Positions 22,600-31,100 of a DNA stretch of 32,677 nucleotides are shown here, one piece after another. Positions within the stretch are counted from its first letter, which is position 1; the number at the start of each line of letters is the position of its first letter. A program made the position numbers and the translations under genes. The notes under the pieces were generated by a model. The model was not told the DNA's origin and did no database searches. It saw nothing but the letters and a program-made list of their open reading frames with translations. Source of the stretch: Paenibacillus sp. 598K. GTDB taxonomy: Bacteria > Bacillota > Bacilli > Paenibacillales > Paenibacillaceae. The stretch is taken from positions 8,469-41,145 of the forward strand of contig NZ_BFBX01000095.1 in NCBI RefSeq assembly GCF_003851045.1, read 5' to 3'.

Positions 22600-24834
22600 A
22601 TGAGGAATAAAGGCAAATGGATTCAGCGCATGATGTTTTCCTACCTCCCCCTGTTTTTTATTATGATCTCGATCCTGGTGTTCATCTTCTTCCTGTCGGT
22701 GAACAACATCGCCGAGCAGGAAAACAAGCGGGCCAACGAGCAGTTCGCGCTGCAGTCGCTGCAGCTGCTGGACAATGAGATGTATGCGCTCAATCAGCGA
22801 TTCCTCGATGAGATTTATTTCTCGCCGGAGACGCAGCTGTTCTTCAATGCCTTCTACGCGGAGGACATCTCGCTCAACTATGCCTTGATCCAGAAGTTGC
22901 AAAGCTTCGTGCGCTCGACCTCGCTCGTCGACTCGGTCTATCTGTATCGCGCCACCGACGGCAATGTGCTCTCCGATGCGGTCATGATCGAAGCCCAGCT
23001 GTATCCCGACATCGCGTTCGTGGAGCAAGGCGAGCCGGAGGTGGCCTGGTCGGGCTACCGGATGTTCCAGGACTTCGCCGATACCAACAGCCGCGCCGTC
23101 GTCTCCTCCAAAAAGCCGTACCCGCTAACCGGCGCGGCGCGCGGCACGCTGGTGCTTAATATTAACCTCGGCGCGCTCCAGCAGCGATTCGCGGAGATCG
23201 GCAGAGTCGATCTCAGCTTCGCCTATGTGCAAGATGCGGAGGGCCGCTGGCTGCTTGGCAATCTGACGCCGCAGGCCGCGGAGTCGCTAAGCCCGGATGT
23301 CGCCCTGCCCTCGGGCATCACCGGCTGGACGCTCTATTCCGGGCTCAACGAGCATTATCTGTTCGGAACGCTCCAGTTGATCTCGCGGATCTGGATCGTC
23401 GCCGGTCTAGCGATCATCCTCGTCGGCTTCGCTTGGCTGATCTATCTGATCCGGCGCAGCTACCGTCCGGTGGAGGCGCTGGCCAGCCAGATCGAGAGCT
23501 ATTCGCTGCGCAAGTCGATGGAGCTGCGGGGCAACTACGACGAGTTCAAATTTATCGAGCAGGCGCTGCACGGCTTGCTCGAGGAAGCGCAGACCCATCA
23601 TCTGCAGCTGGCCGAGAGTATGACCTACAAGGAGAAGTATCTGTTCGACGAGTTGCTCGAGGGCTCGCCGTCCCTGACGGCCGAGGAGCTGGCGTCGATC
23701 CTCGCGGGCAAGGGCTTCGACCCGGCCTCACAGGGCTGGCGCTTCCTGCTCGTCGAGATGGACCACTTCCGCAGCTTCGAGGCCGAGTACAGTCGCCAGG
23801 ATCAGCTGCTGCTGAAGTTCGCCCTGACCAGCGTCCTCAAGGAGCTGGCCGATCAGCACGGGCTGCCGCTCTGGGCGGAGTGGGTGGCGGATAATCAGGT
23901 GGCGGCGCTCATCGGGATGGAGGCGGACGAGGAGGGGCGGGAGAGGCAGGAGCGGGAGACGCTCCAGACGTTCTATGAGGCGTGTCTGCGCTGGGTGCAG
24001 GCGCATCTGTCCTTCACGGTGACGATCGCCGAGGGCGCGCGAGCGGAGCGGATCGAGGAGGTCTATCTCTCCTATGACAGCGCGCGCGACATCATCCGCT
24101 TCAAGCCGACGATCGGCAGCAACCAATGGCTCGACGCGACGCGGGTGAAGCGGATGACGGGCGTCGGCTACTATCAGCTGTTCCCCGAGGTGCATGCGCT
24201 GACTGAGTCGTTCCGCACGGGCAAGGCGAGCTGGCGCGAGGGGCTGGCGGCGATCGGCGACAGCATCCGCGAGCATCAGCTGAGCCGCAAGGATATCGTC
24301 CATCTGTTCGAGTACCTGCTGCACAAGCTGAGCAGCGAGCTGCAGGACATCGCCGAGGCCAAGGGCCAGTACTGGAGCGAGCGGGAGTCGGCGACCATGC
24401 AGGAGGCGATCGACACATTCGATACGGTGGAGGAGCTCGTGCAGACGACGAGCGGGGTGCTGGGCGAGGTGTTCGCCCGGATGCTAGAGTGGCGCGAGCA
24501 GCACGGCAATGCCGCTCTGATCGCCCAGGCCGAGGCGTATATCGCGCAGCATTACGGCGATGACGCGCTGTCGCTCAATGGCATCAGCGACGTCTTCGGC
24601 ATGCACCCGACCAGCTTCAGCCGCGCCTTCAAACAGGCGACCGGCGAGAAGTTCGTCGATTATGTGACGCGCATCCGCATCGAGCAGGCCAAGCGGGCGC
24701 TAACCGCCAGCGATACGTCGATCCAGGAGATCGGACAGTCGGTCGGTTATGTGCATGCCGTCTCCTTTAATCGCGCCTTCAAAAAGGCCGTCGGCCTCAC
24801 CCCGGGCGACTACCGCCGGCAGGCGCGGGAGTAG
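22600..24834 (+). CDS. Membrane-bound AraC-type regulator with Cache-like sensor
   Basis: The 744-residue one-component regulator has a membrane segment at residues 12-33 and a second at about 258-283. The external region between them resembles a dCache sensor. A cytoplasmic linker follows, and the C-terminal AraC DNA-binding domain spans about 640-744, with two helix-turn-helix motifs (LSLNGISDVFGMHPTSFSRA and IQEIGQSVGYVHAVSFNRAF) and the ending GLTPGDYRRQ. The layout matches the regulators that accompany LplA/LplB/YtcP transporters in Paenibacillus and most likely senses the same sugar outside the cell and activates the operon. GGGGAGCAGC precedes the ATG. It follows the binding protein by 48 bp and closes the operon. 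Confidence 0.93.
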   Translation: MRNKGKWIQRMMFSYLPLFFIMISILVFIFFLSVNNIAEQENKRANEQFALQSLQLLDNEMYALNQRFLDEIYFSPETQLFFNAFYAEDISLNYALIQKLQSFVRSTSLVDSVYLYRATDGNVLSDAVMIEAQLYPDIAFVEQGEPEVAWSGYRMFQDFADTNSRAVVSSKKPYPLTGAARGTLVLNINLGALQQRFAEIGRVDLSFAYVQDAEGRWLLGNLTPQAAESLSPDVALPSGITGWTLYSGLNEHYLFGTLQLISRIWIVAGLAIILVGFAWLIYLIRRSYRPVEALASQIESYSLRKSMELRGNYDEFKFIEQALHGLLEEAQTHHLQLAESMTYKEKYLFDELLEGSPSLTAEELASILAGKGFDPASQGWRFLLVEMDHFRSFEAEYSRQDQLLLKFALTSVLKELADQHGLPLWAEWVADNQVAALIGMEADEEGRERQERETLQTFYEACLRWVQAHLSFTVTIAEGARAERIEEVYLSYDSARDIIRFKPTIGSNQWLDATRVKRMTGVGYYQLFPEVHALTESFRTGKASWREGLAAIGDSIREHQLSRKDIVHLFEYLLHKLSSELQDIAEAKGQYWSERESATMQEAIDTFDTVEELVQTTSGVLGEVFARMLEWREQHGNAALIAQAEAYIAQHYGDDALSLNGISDVFGMHPTSFSRAFKQATGEKFVDYVTRIRIEQAKRALTASDTSIQEIGQSVGYVHAVSFNRAFKKAVGLTPGDYRRQARE

Positions 24835-24870
24835 GGGAGTATGGGGGTGACATTCCAAATAAAGTTGAAA

Positions 24871-24914
24871 AGCCGTTTCCACAAGCGATGCCGCCTGCGG
24901 GGACGGCTATTTTT
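24871..24914 (+). terminator. Intrinsic terminator of the sugar transporter operon
   Basis: AGCCGTTTCC pairs with GGGGACGGCT (two G-U pairs) around an 18-nt loop, followed by TTTTT at 24910-24914. It lies 36 bp after the AraC-type stop codon. Confidence 0.75.
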
Positions 24915-24930
24915 GCTATCGTCATAACTC

Positions 24931-25114
24931 TAAACGCTTGCCACAGCACTTATTTCCCGTTTTTTGCGTACGTAGACGGCCTTACGCTCGCCACGGCACT
25001 TATTTGTGAAAAAACGCCTGTTTCAGAGCCGTTTTGCTGAAATAAGCTCGCTGGCGAGCGTTAGCCTGCGAGACCCTGCATTTGAAGGGAAATACGGTCG
25101 AGGGCGAGCGTTAG
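24931..25114. repeat. Four 25-bp CTAACGCTCGCC repeats, two direct and two inverted, at 50-bp spacing
   Basis: Copies lie at 24931-24955 and 24981-25005 (plus) and at 25040-25064 and 25090-25114 (minus). Each is 25 bp, starts with a form of CTAACGCTCGCC and ends TATTT. Within each pair the copies are exactly 50 bp apart. Pairwise identity among copies 1, 2 and 3 is about 20 of 25; copy 4 differs more in its middle. The 25-bp segments between copies are not conserved. The two pairs point at each other. The cluster fills the 321-bp gap between the AraC-type gene and hicB and has no open reading frame of note. A related cluster is at 1097-1283. Confidence 0.8.
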
Positions 25115-25155
25115 AATCAAACATGGCCTAACGGCCACCACCCCGCCCCCCGCTT

Positions 25156-25605
25156 TCAAAGGGCATTTTTCTCCGCCTCAAGCCGTTCCCGGAGGGAATA
25201 TTGCAGCTTCTCTCGAATCGCAGCCTGCAAGGTTTGCGAGAAGTTCAGTCCTAATGCTTCGGCTTCGACATTCATCCAGTGCGGCAGCGTAACCGTCTTC
25301 CGAACGTAGCGATTCTGAATCTCTCTGCTGATTAAAGCTGTGTTTGTCGTTACCAGGCTGATGAACGTCCCGTCAGCTGCGTCGTCGTGGATGAGATGGT
25401 TTGATGGGATAGAGGGCGCTGGGATCGGATCGCCGTCTTTCTCTGATCCGTACAGATGCAACCCCATAGCCTCTTGGGCCATCGCCAGCGCTTCGGCTGG
25501 TGTATCGCCCTCAGTGATACAGCCTGGCAAGTCGGGGAATGTCACCGTGAGCACGCCGTTTTCGTTGGGCTCGAATACAGCAGGATATACGTAAATCTTT
25601 GCCAT
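25156..25605 (-). CDS. hicB: HicB-family antitoxin-like protein without a neighbouring HicA
   Basis: The 149-residue protein has the HicB partial RNase-H-like fold at residues 1-65: YPAVFEPNENGVLTVTFPDL, PGCITEGDTPAEALAMAQEA. A C-terminal part (residues 95-135) looks like a ribbon-helix-helix DNA-binding domain: RKTVTLPHWMNVEAEALGLN, FSQTLQAAIREKL. HicB normally neutralises the mRNA-cleaving toxin HicA and represses the operon. No HicA-sized frame with the expected lysine-rich start or G-S-H motif is found on either side: upstream is the promoter, downstream is the repeat cluster. ATG 25605 follows AAGGAGG at 11 nt. It may be an orphan regulator or may act with a distant HicA. Confidence 0.85.
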   Translation of the reverse strand: MAKIYVYPAVFEPNENGVLTVTFPDLPGCITEGDTPAEALAMAQEAMGLHLYGSEKDGDPIPAPSIPSNHLIHDDAADGTFISLVTTNTALISREIQNRYVRKTVTLPHWMNVEAEALGLNFSQTLQAAIREKLQYSLRERLEAEKNAL

Positions 25606-25628
25606 GATTATAGTAACCTCCTTGGCTG

Positions 25629-25647
25629 AGGCTCCTTATCGGAGCCT
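25629..25647 (-). other. Hairpin in the hicB leader
   Basis: AGGCTCC and GGAGCCT pair perfectly around a 5-nt loop, between the hicB promoter and its ribosome binding site. One arm contains GGAG, so it may act as a decoy or modulate translation. Confidence 0.4.
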
Positions 25648-25657
25648 GGTCTGCTAG

Positions 25658-25687
25658 AGTATAACACGCATCTTCGATGCGTGTCGA
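25658..25687 (-). promoter_or_regulatory. hicB promoter with a 21-bp inverted repeat in the spacer
   Basis: On the minus strand, TCGACA (25687-25682) and TATACT (25663-25658) are 18 bp apart. The inverted repeat ACACGCATC / GATGCGTGT with a 3-bp centre occupies 25664-25684, that is the whole spacer and half of the -35 box. This fits autorepression by the ribbon-helix-helix domain of HicB. The stretch from 25688 to 25921 holds no gene or signal that could be supported. Confidence 0.6.
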
Positions 25688-25941
25688 ACGCGAGTGTGCA
25701 TTAGAGATACGTCCTGAGAGGCGGGAATAGTGGCGTTGAAACCGGCCGGAACTCTTTCGAGCGGAAAAAAATTGAGAAATTGTAGAGGTCGAGCCTATAC
25801 ATTGTTGTGGGAGGTTTGGCGGGAACTGGCTGCGCACCTATGTGAACGGTCAGTTCTCTGGAGAAAGGGGGTATGACGGAGCCTGCTTGATGAATACAAC
25901 AATATTGGAGGTTATATCATCGTGAACAAGTACGACTATTT

Positions 25942-26449
25942 ATGGAAAAAACCGCTGAGCGTCGCGCTGGCGAGCTGCAAGTCGAGGGACTGACTGCGGC
26001 CACGCTGCAACGGCTCGCCGATCAGGGAGCTGCGCTGGAGATCGGCCATCCGCTGGCGATCTATCCGGTACCGGCAGGTCATCTGGACCTGAGCGGCGTA
26101 TCCGGCCTCCTGGGTCAAGCCGAAGCGAAGGATATCCAGGTGAACATCGAGATTGCTCGCGCATCCGAGGCGCTGATCGCCAGCAGCTGCGCCCGTGCGA
26201 CAGAGGCGGGATATGAGATGCTGGTCGATCCGGTAGCCCTCGACCTAACCTTCGGCCATGACGGCCAGACGGTCCGCTCGGAGCTGCTGAGCGGCTACGC
26301 CGCCAAGTACATCGCCTTGCCTGAGGGCATCGATCCGAAAGGGCCAAGGGCTCAGCCTGATCGACCCCAAAGCGGGGATGACGCGCGCCGAGGTGACGGC
26401 GCTCATCTCGAGCTTGCTCAAGACGACAAAGCTGATTGACAACAACTAG
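25942..26449 (+). pseudogene. Remnant of an SLH-domain (S-layer-anchored) surface protein, internally deleted and frameshifted
   Basis: Frame one from 25942 encodes a segment of the repeat module seen before the SLH domains of large Paenibacillus surface proteins: LQVEGLTAATLQRL, LAIYPVPAGHLDLSG, VNIEIARASEAL and LLSGYAAKYIALPEGIDPK. At about 26340 the match stops, and the neighbouring frame continues with GQGLSLIDPKAGMTRAEVTA and ISSLLKTTKLIDNN before the TAG at 26447-26449. MTRAEVTALI...LLKTT.LID is the usual end of the last SLH domain. So the region between (rest of the module and most of three SLH domains, well over 100 residues) is deleted, and the junction shifts frame. No signal peptide or upstream part remains. 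The only start upstream is a GTG at 25922 (with TTGGAGG) in yet another frame, giving 23 codons. It is certainly non-functional as an SLH protein. Confidence 0.85.
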
Positions 26450-26468
26450 ATAACTGTAGCATTGGATG

Positions 26469-26512
26469 CCAGCTCCGACATTGCCTGAGGCGATGTTGGG
26501 GCTGGTTTTTTT
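26469..26512 (+). terminator. Intrinsic terminator after the SLH remnant
   Basis: CCAGCTCCGACAT pairs with ATGTTGGGGCTGG, a 13-bp stem with two weak positions, followed by seven T. It is probably the original terminator of the lost surface-protein gene, kept intact. Confidence 0.92.
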
Positions 26513-26548
26513 CCTATACACATGTTCACGGGTGAGTTCCTTTATGCG

Positions 26549-26577
26549 TTGTTTAGGAAGGTGGAACATCGTATATT
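26549..26577 (+). promoter_or_regulatory. Promoter of the Rpn C-terminal-like small gene
   Basis: TTGTTT (26549-26554) and TATATT (26572-26577) are separated by 17 bp, about 65 bp before the ATG. The -10 can be shifted to TATTAT at 26574. Confidence 0.5.
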
Positions 26578-26643
26578 ATAGATAGGCATTGGGAACCTGG
26601 CTTGCAGCAGCTTATCCAAAACGTGAAAGGAGATGCATTGTTC

Positions 26644-26835
26644 ATGGGACTGGAAAAAATCTTGGATGATATTGAACGGAGAGGGCAAAACAAAGGTGAG
26701 CAAATTGGTGAGCTGAAAGGTAAGGAAGATGTGGCTAAACAATTAATTCGAATGGGGATGGATTCATCCTCGATTGCCCTAGCTACCGGATTTTCGGTTC
26801 AAACCATTGAAGATTGGCGCAAGGAGGCCTACTAA
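26644..26835 (+). CDS. Small protein equal to the C-terminal domain of Rpn (PD-(D/E)XK) nucleases
   Basis: The 63-residue protein MGLEKILDDIERRGQNKGEQ continues with KGKEDVAKQLIRMGMDSSSI and ALATGFSVQTIEDWRKEAY. The K-G-x-x-x-G repeats followed by A-K-x-L-I-x-M-G-M-x-x-x-x-I-x-x-x-T-G-x-S-x-x-x-I form the tail of Rpn family recombination-promoting nuclease/putative transposase proteins. The PD-(D/E)XK catalytic part is missing; in-frame sequence upstream carries only about 30 more codons before a stop. The ATG lies 11 nt after AAAGGAG, with an in-frame TTG at 26638 as alternative. It has its own promoter-like sequence and a terminator, so it may be expressed. In E. coli-type Rpn systems a similar C-terminal fragment made from inside the gene acts as antitoxin. 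A degraded rpn gene is the other reading. Confidence 0.6.
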   Translation: MGLEKILDDIERRGQNKGEQIGELKGKEDVAKQLIRMGMDSSSIALATGFSVQTIEDWRKEAY

Positions 26836-26866
26836 GCCCGTTCCGTTGGAGCGGGTTTTCTTTTTT
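26836..26866 (+). terminator. Intrinsic terminator of the Rpn-like small gene
   Basis: CCCGTTCC pairs with GGAGCGGG (one G-U pair) around a GTT loop, followed by TTTTCTTTTTT. It begins directly after the stop codon. Confidence 0.85.
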
Positions 26867-26960
26867 CCCAGCACGCCAGTAAAGACGCTCCCTGTCAAGA
26901 ATCGTCTATTGACGCCGCAACCCTCGCAGCCGCGCGGGAATCGGTGGAGAGAAAGGATGG

Positions 26961-26975
26961 TTAATCGTGGATTAA
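26961..26975. promoter_or_regulatory. TTAATC inverted repeat upstream of the esterase operon
   Basis: TTAATC-GTG-GATTAA is a perfect 15-bp inverted repeat about 80 bp before the esterase start codon. It may be an operator for the esterase/beta-helix operon. No convincing -35/-10 pair was identified next to it. Confidence 0.4.
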
Positions 26976-27054
26976 TGTCTATGTCGCAGCTGGACCCGGT
27001 GTGGTAAGGTTAGCGGCAGGGTCAGAGATGAAAGCGTTAACAAAGGAAGGGTGA

Positions 27055-28065
27055 ATGATGAAGGACAAATCAATCCAGTATCACAATGTTGTCGAGCTGG
27101 AGCCGCATCCCCACGGTGCGCTGCTCCGGCGCTATCCCCGTCAGGTCAGAGAGGTTCTCAGTCCGCGCGGGCGCATGATGTCCGAGGAAGCGACCGGCTG
27201 CGAGCTGCGGTTCGTGACGGAGGCCCCGCATGTCCGGGTGAGCGTCGGCATCCCGGAGCAGGACGGGATGATCCGCGTCTACCTCGGCGGTCTGCTCCAC
27301 TCCGAGCATCGCTTGCAGGCGGGCGTCGTCCGGACCTTGACGCTGGAGGCGCCAACGGCCCGCCTGGCGAAGGTCGACCGGCGTCATCTGCTGGCGTCGG
27401 GCTTCGCGCCGGAGGTGTGGCGGATCTGCTGGGGGCGGTCGACGGCGCTATTCGGCGGACTGCATACGTTCGGTTATCCGGTGAGGCCGCCGACGGCGGC
27501 AGAGCTGCCGGATCGACGGTGGCTGGCCTACGGCTCCTCGATCACGCACGGCCCCGATCATAGCCAGCTCTCCTACATCCATCAGGCTGCGCGCCGGCTC
27601 GAACTGGATGCGATGAACACCGGCCTCGGCGGCTCCTGTCTGATCGAGCCGGAGGTGGCGGACTGGCTCGCAGGCCGAGACGACTGGGAGCTCGCGAGCT
27701 TCGAGCTGGGGGTCAATATGCGGGACAGCTACACCGAGGACGTGTTCCGCGCACGCGCGGGATACTTGCTGGAGCAGGTCATCCGGCGGCACCCCGACAA
27801 GCCGCTGTTCCTGCTGACGATCTATCCGAACTTCGCGACGTATGCCGACGATGAGACGACGGTCAAGGATCAACGCTTCAACCTTGTACTCCGCGAACTG
27901 GCCGAGACGCTGCGGCACCCTCATCTGCATCTGATCGAAGGGGAGCGGGTCCTCGCCGATCTGAGCGGCTTGACCTGCGATCTGATCCACCCGGCCGACT
28001 ACGGCCATATCCGGATGGGCGAAGCGCTGGCGGAGGCGATGGGCGGTTATCTGTCAGACGAGTAG
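27055..28065 (+). CDS. SGNH/GDSL-family hydrolase (carbohydrate esterase-like)
   Basis: The 336-residue protein has an N-terminal beta-rich domain (residues 15-145), as in CE2-type and other two-domain SGNH esterases, followed by the SGNH domain. Block I is LAYGSSITHG with nucleophile Ser162, block II is NTGLGGS, block III is LGVNMRD with Asn221, and block V is DLIHPADYGH with Asp309 and His312. It would remove acetyl or other acyl groups from sugars. There is no signal peptide, so it probably acts in the cytoplasm on imported oligosaccharides. The start is ATG 27055 or ATG 27058, both close to GGAAGGG; the second has the better spacing. It is 37 bp upstream of the secreted beta-helix enzyme and likely co-transcribed. 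Confidence 0.88.
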   Translation: MMKDKSIQYHNVVELEPHPHGALLRRYPRQVREVLSPRGRMMSEEATGCELRFVTEAPHVRVSVGIPEQDGMIRVYLGGLLHSEHRLQAGVVRTLTLEAPTARLAKVDRRHLLASGFAPEVWRICWGRSTALFGGLHTFGYPVRPPTAAELPDRRWLAYGSSITHGPDHSQLSYIHQAARRLELDAMNTGLGGSCLIEPEVADWLAGRDDWELASFELGVNMRDSYTEDVFRARAGYLLEQVIRRHPDKPLFLLTIYPNFATYADDETTVKDQRFNLVLRELAETLRHPHLHLIEGERVLADLSGLTCDLIHPADYGHIRMGEALAEAMGGYLSDE

Positions 28066-28102
28066 TCGGCGTCACCATACCAAGAGAGGCGGGATACATC
28101 GG

Positions 28103-31100
28103 ATGAATATGCATCGTATACTGCGGACACCGGGCTTGAGCGCGCTGCTGACGCTCACCCTCTGGATCGGTTTGCTTGGACCGGCGATTAGCGGCCATGC
28201 CAGGGCGGAGGACGAAGCGATCCCGGTCATGTCAGCCGATGAGGCGGGCATGGTGGGTCCTGATCACGGAGCAGTCGCGAGCGAACTAGCAGGCGAGGCA
28301 TTCATGGCCGAGCCCGCCGAGGAAGCTGTTATCGCCGGGCCGACAGACGACCAGTCGCCCGGATCGTTGGCCATCCAGGCGAGAGAGGGGGCGCAGGCGG
28401 CAGGCGATGTCCTCGCCGAGACGTATGACGATGCTGCGGTCGGCTCGCCGCCGCCTGGCTGGACCTTGCCGTCCAAGCCTGCGCCGATCGCGCCTGTGCC
28501 CAGCCCGTTCGTCCTGGAGGCGACGGTCGCGGCGGTGCCGGGCGAGCCGGACAATCAGGCGCTGCGATTCGTCAAAAACGGCAAAACCGCGGCCTCCTAT
28601 ACGATCACGCGTCCGGTTAGCGCTGCGTCGACGAAGACGCTGATCGCGTATCGCGTGCGGGCGGAGCAGACCGACGCGGTGGTCTATCTGCCGTCCTTCA
28701 AATATGGGGCGCAGATCAAGTTTGCGCTGAACGGCGGCCAGTTCACCTACATGAAGGAGGGCGCCTCCGCTTGGACGAACATTCAGCCCTATGCAAGCGG
28801 GCAATGGTACGAGGTGCGGATCATGCTTGACGCCGACGCAGGCGAGTACGACCTGTACATCGACGGCCAGTTGAAGCTCTCTCGCGAGCCGGGCGGCGAG
28901 GGCGGGCCGCTGACCTCCTTTTACCTGGGCATGTACAAGGACAGCGTCGGCACAGCCTACTTCGACGATTTCCACATCTATTCGTACAAGCCGGCGACGG
29001 GCGCGACGTTCGCCAAGACGGCCTACGAGGTGACCAAGAATCGCGAGCTGCAGCTATCGCTCGTCTTCGAGCCGACGGATGCGACGGTGCAGAGCGCGGC
29101 GTGGACCTCGAGCGACTCTGAGGTGGCCACGGTGTCGGCGAGCGGCATCGTGACGGGACGCAAGCCGGGCATAGCGACGATCACGGCAGTGCCGCTGGAG
29201 CCGATCGGCACGGCAACGACAACGGTGCAGGTGATCGAGATTCCGGTAACGGGGATCGAGCTGGAGGCTATCGCCAGACCGCTCCCCGCAGGCTCGACGG
29301 TATATCTGCAAGCGACCGTCTATCCCGAGCAGTCGACGGAGGAGACGCTCCTCTGGGGCAGCGAGCATCCCGAGGTCGCGACGGTCGACAGCTACGGAGA
29401 GCTGACGGCGGTCGGCGCGGGTACGGCGACGGTGTATGCGACCAACGTCGACGGGTCCGTCCGCGATGAGCTCGAGGTGACGGTGACGACGCGTGGCGTC
29501 CAGCAGCAGCTGTATGTGTCGCCGGAGGGCGACGATCAAGGCTCGGGTACAGAGAGCGACCCGTATCGGTCGATCGCACGTGCCCAGGCCGAGGTTCGCG
29601 CTCGTAATGCCGACATGACCGGCGATCTGATCGTCAATCTGCGCGGCGGCGTCTACGAGCTGGACGAAGCGCTCGCTTGGGGGCCGGAGGACTCCGGCAC
29701 CAATGGCTACTTTGTCATCTACCGGAGCTACCCCGGCGAGAGGGCGGTCATCAGCGGCGGCCAGCGGATCGAGGGCTGGCAGATACATGATGCGGAGCGG
29801 GGCATTTACAAGGCAGAGGTAGGCGAGCTGGCTACCCGGCAGTTGTTCGTGGACGGGATCCGTGCCGTGCGCGCCCGCAGCGTCGGCGGCCTGTCGATGC
29901 CGACCAAGACGGCTACCGGCTATACGTCTGACGATACGGCGATGGCGTCATGGGCGGAGCCCGGCGAGCTGGAGTTCGTCTATCATGAGCAATGGACCAA
30001 CTCCCGAGCCGGCGTACAGGCGATCGATCTGGCGGACGGACAGGCGCAATTCACGATGAAGGAGCCCGCCTGGCATGCGGTCACGAACAAGGGGATGACC
30101 TCCGCCTCGGTGCCGGTCTATTACGAAAATGCCTACGAGCTGCTCGATGAAGCGGGCGAGTGGTACTACTCGCCTGCCGCCGGAGAGCTATATTACAAGC
30201 CGCGTCCGTGGGAGGACCTAGCGACGGCCGAGGTGATCGCGCCCGTCCTGGAGGAGCTGGCGGTCATCCGCGGCGTTTCCGCCGACGAGCCTGTGCGCAA
30301 CGTCATTTTTGACGGACTGGCCTTCCGTTATACGACTTGGATGCGTCCGAGCACGGACGCCGGTCATGCCGATGCCCAGAACAATCATTTGCGTTACCCG
30401 GGCACCCCGGACCAGCTGCCGGATGCGGCGATACGCGTCGAGCTGGCGAACTCCGTGTCCTTTGTTAACAACGAATTCGCCAAGCTGGGGGTGACGGCGA
30501 TCCGGATGGAGAACGGCGTGCAGAACAGCCGCATCGAGGGCAACCGGTTCTACGACCTGTCCGGCAGCGCCCTCAACATCGGCTCGCCGGACTCCAACGA
30601 CCGCAACGTCTTCCACCCGGCGGATCCGCGGTTGATCATGAAAAATAACGATGTGCTGAACAACGTCATCCATGATATCGGGGTCGACTACAAGTCGTCT
30701 GCGGCGGTCTCTGCCGGCTACCCGGTCGATATGGACATCAGCCACAACGAGATGTTCTCGCTGCCGTACAGCGGCACCCATACCGGCTACGGCTGGGCCA
30801 AGGACTTCGACCCGGTCACGCGGAATATGAGCATCAGCAACAATCTGATCTACGATCTGATGGGCCAGGGGCTCTACGACGGCGGCGCCGTCTATAGTCT
30901 GGGTACGACCGGAGGCACGGCCGAGGACAAAAACCGCGTCACCGGCAACTATATCCGCAACCAGATGGATATCGGAGCGCCGCTCTACACCGACGAAGGA
31001 TCGGCGTACTGGCGGTTCGAGCATAACGTCATCGATCTGATCGACTCCGGGGAGTGGCATTCGTCCAAGCGGTGGGCGCAGATCTGGGCGCCGACGATCC

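Noticed and set aside
24931..25114. CRISPR array
   Set aside because: The repeats are degenerate, half of them are inverted, there are only four, and no cas gene is in view.
25511..25837. Minus-strand frame upstream of hicB as a possible hicA
   Set aside because: It overlaps the hicB start in another frame, spans the hicB promoter and shows no HicA motif.
26957..27007. Possible 16-codon leader peptide (ATG GTT AAT ... TGG TAA) before the esterase
   Set aside because: It is short, has no run of regulatory codons and no attenuator hairpin; it overlaps the TTAATC inverted repeat, which explains part of its sequence.
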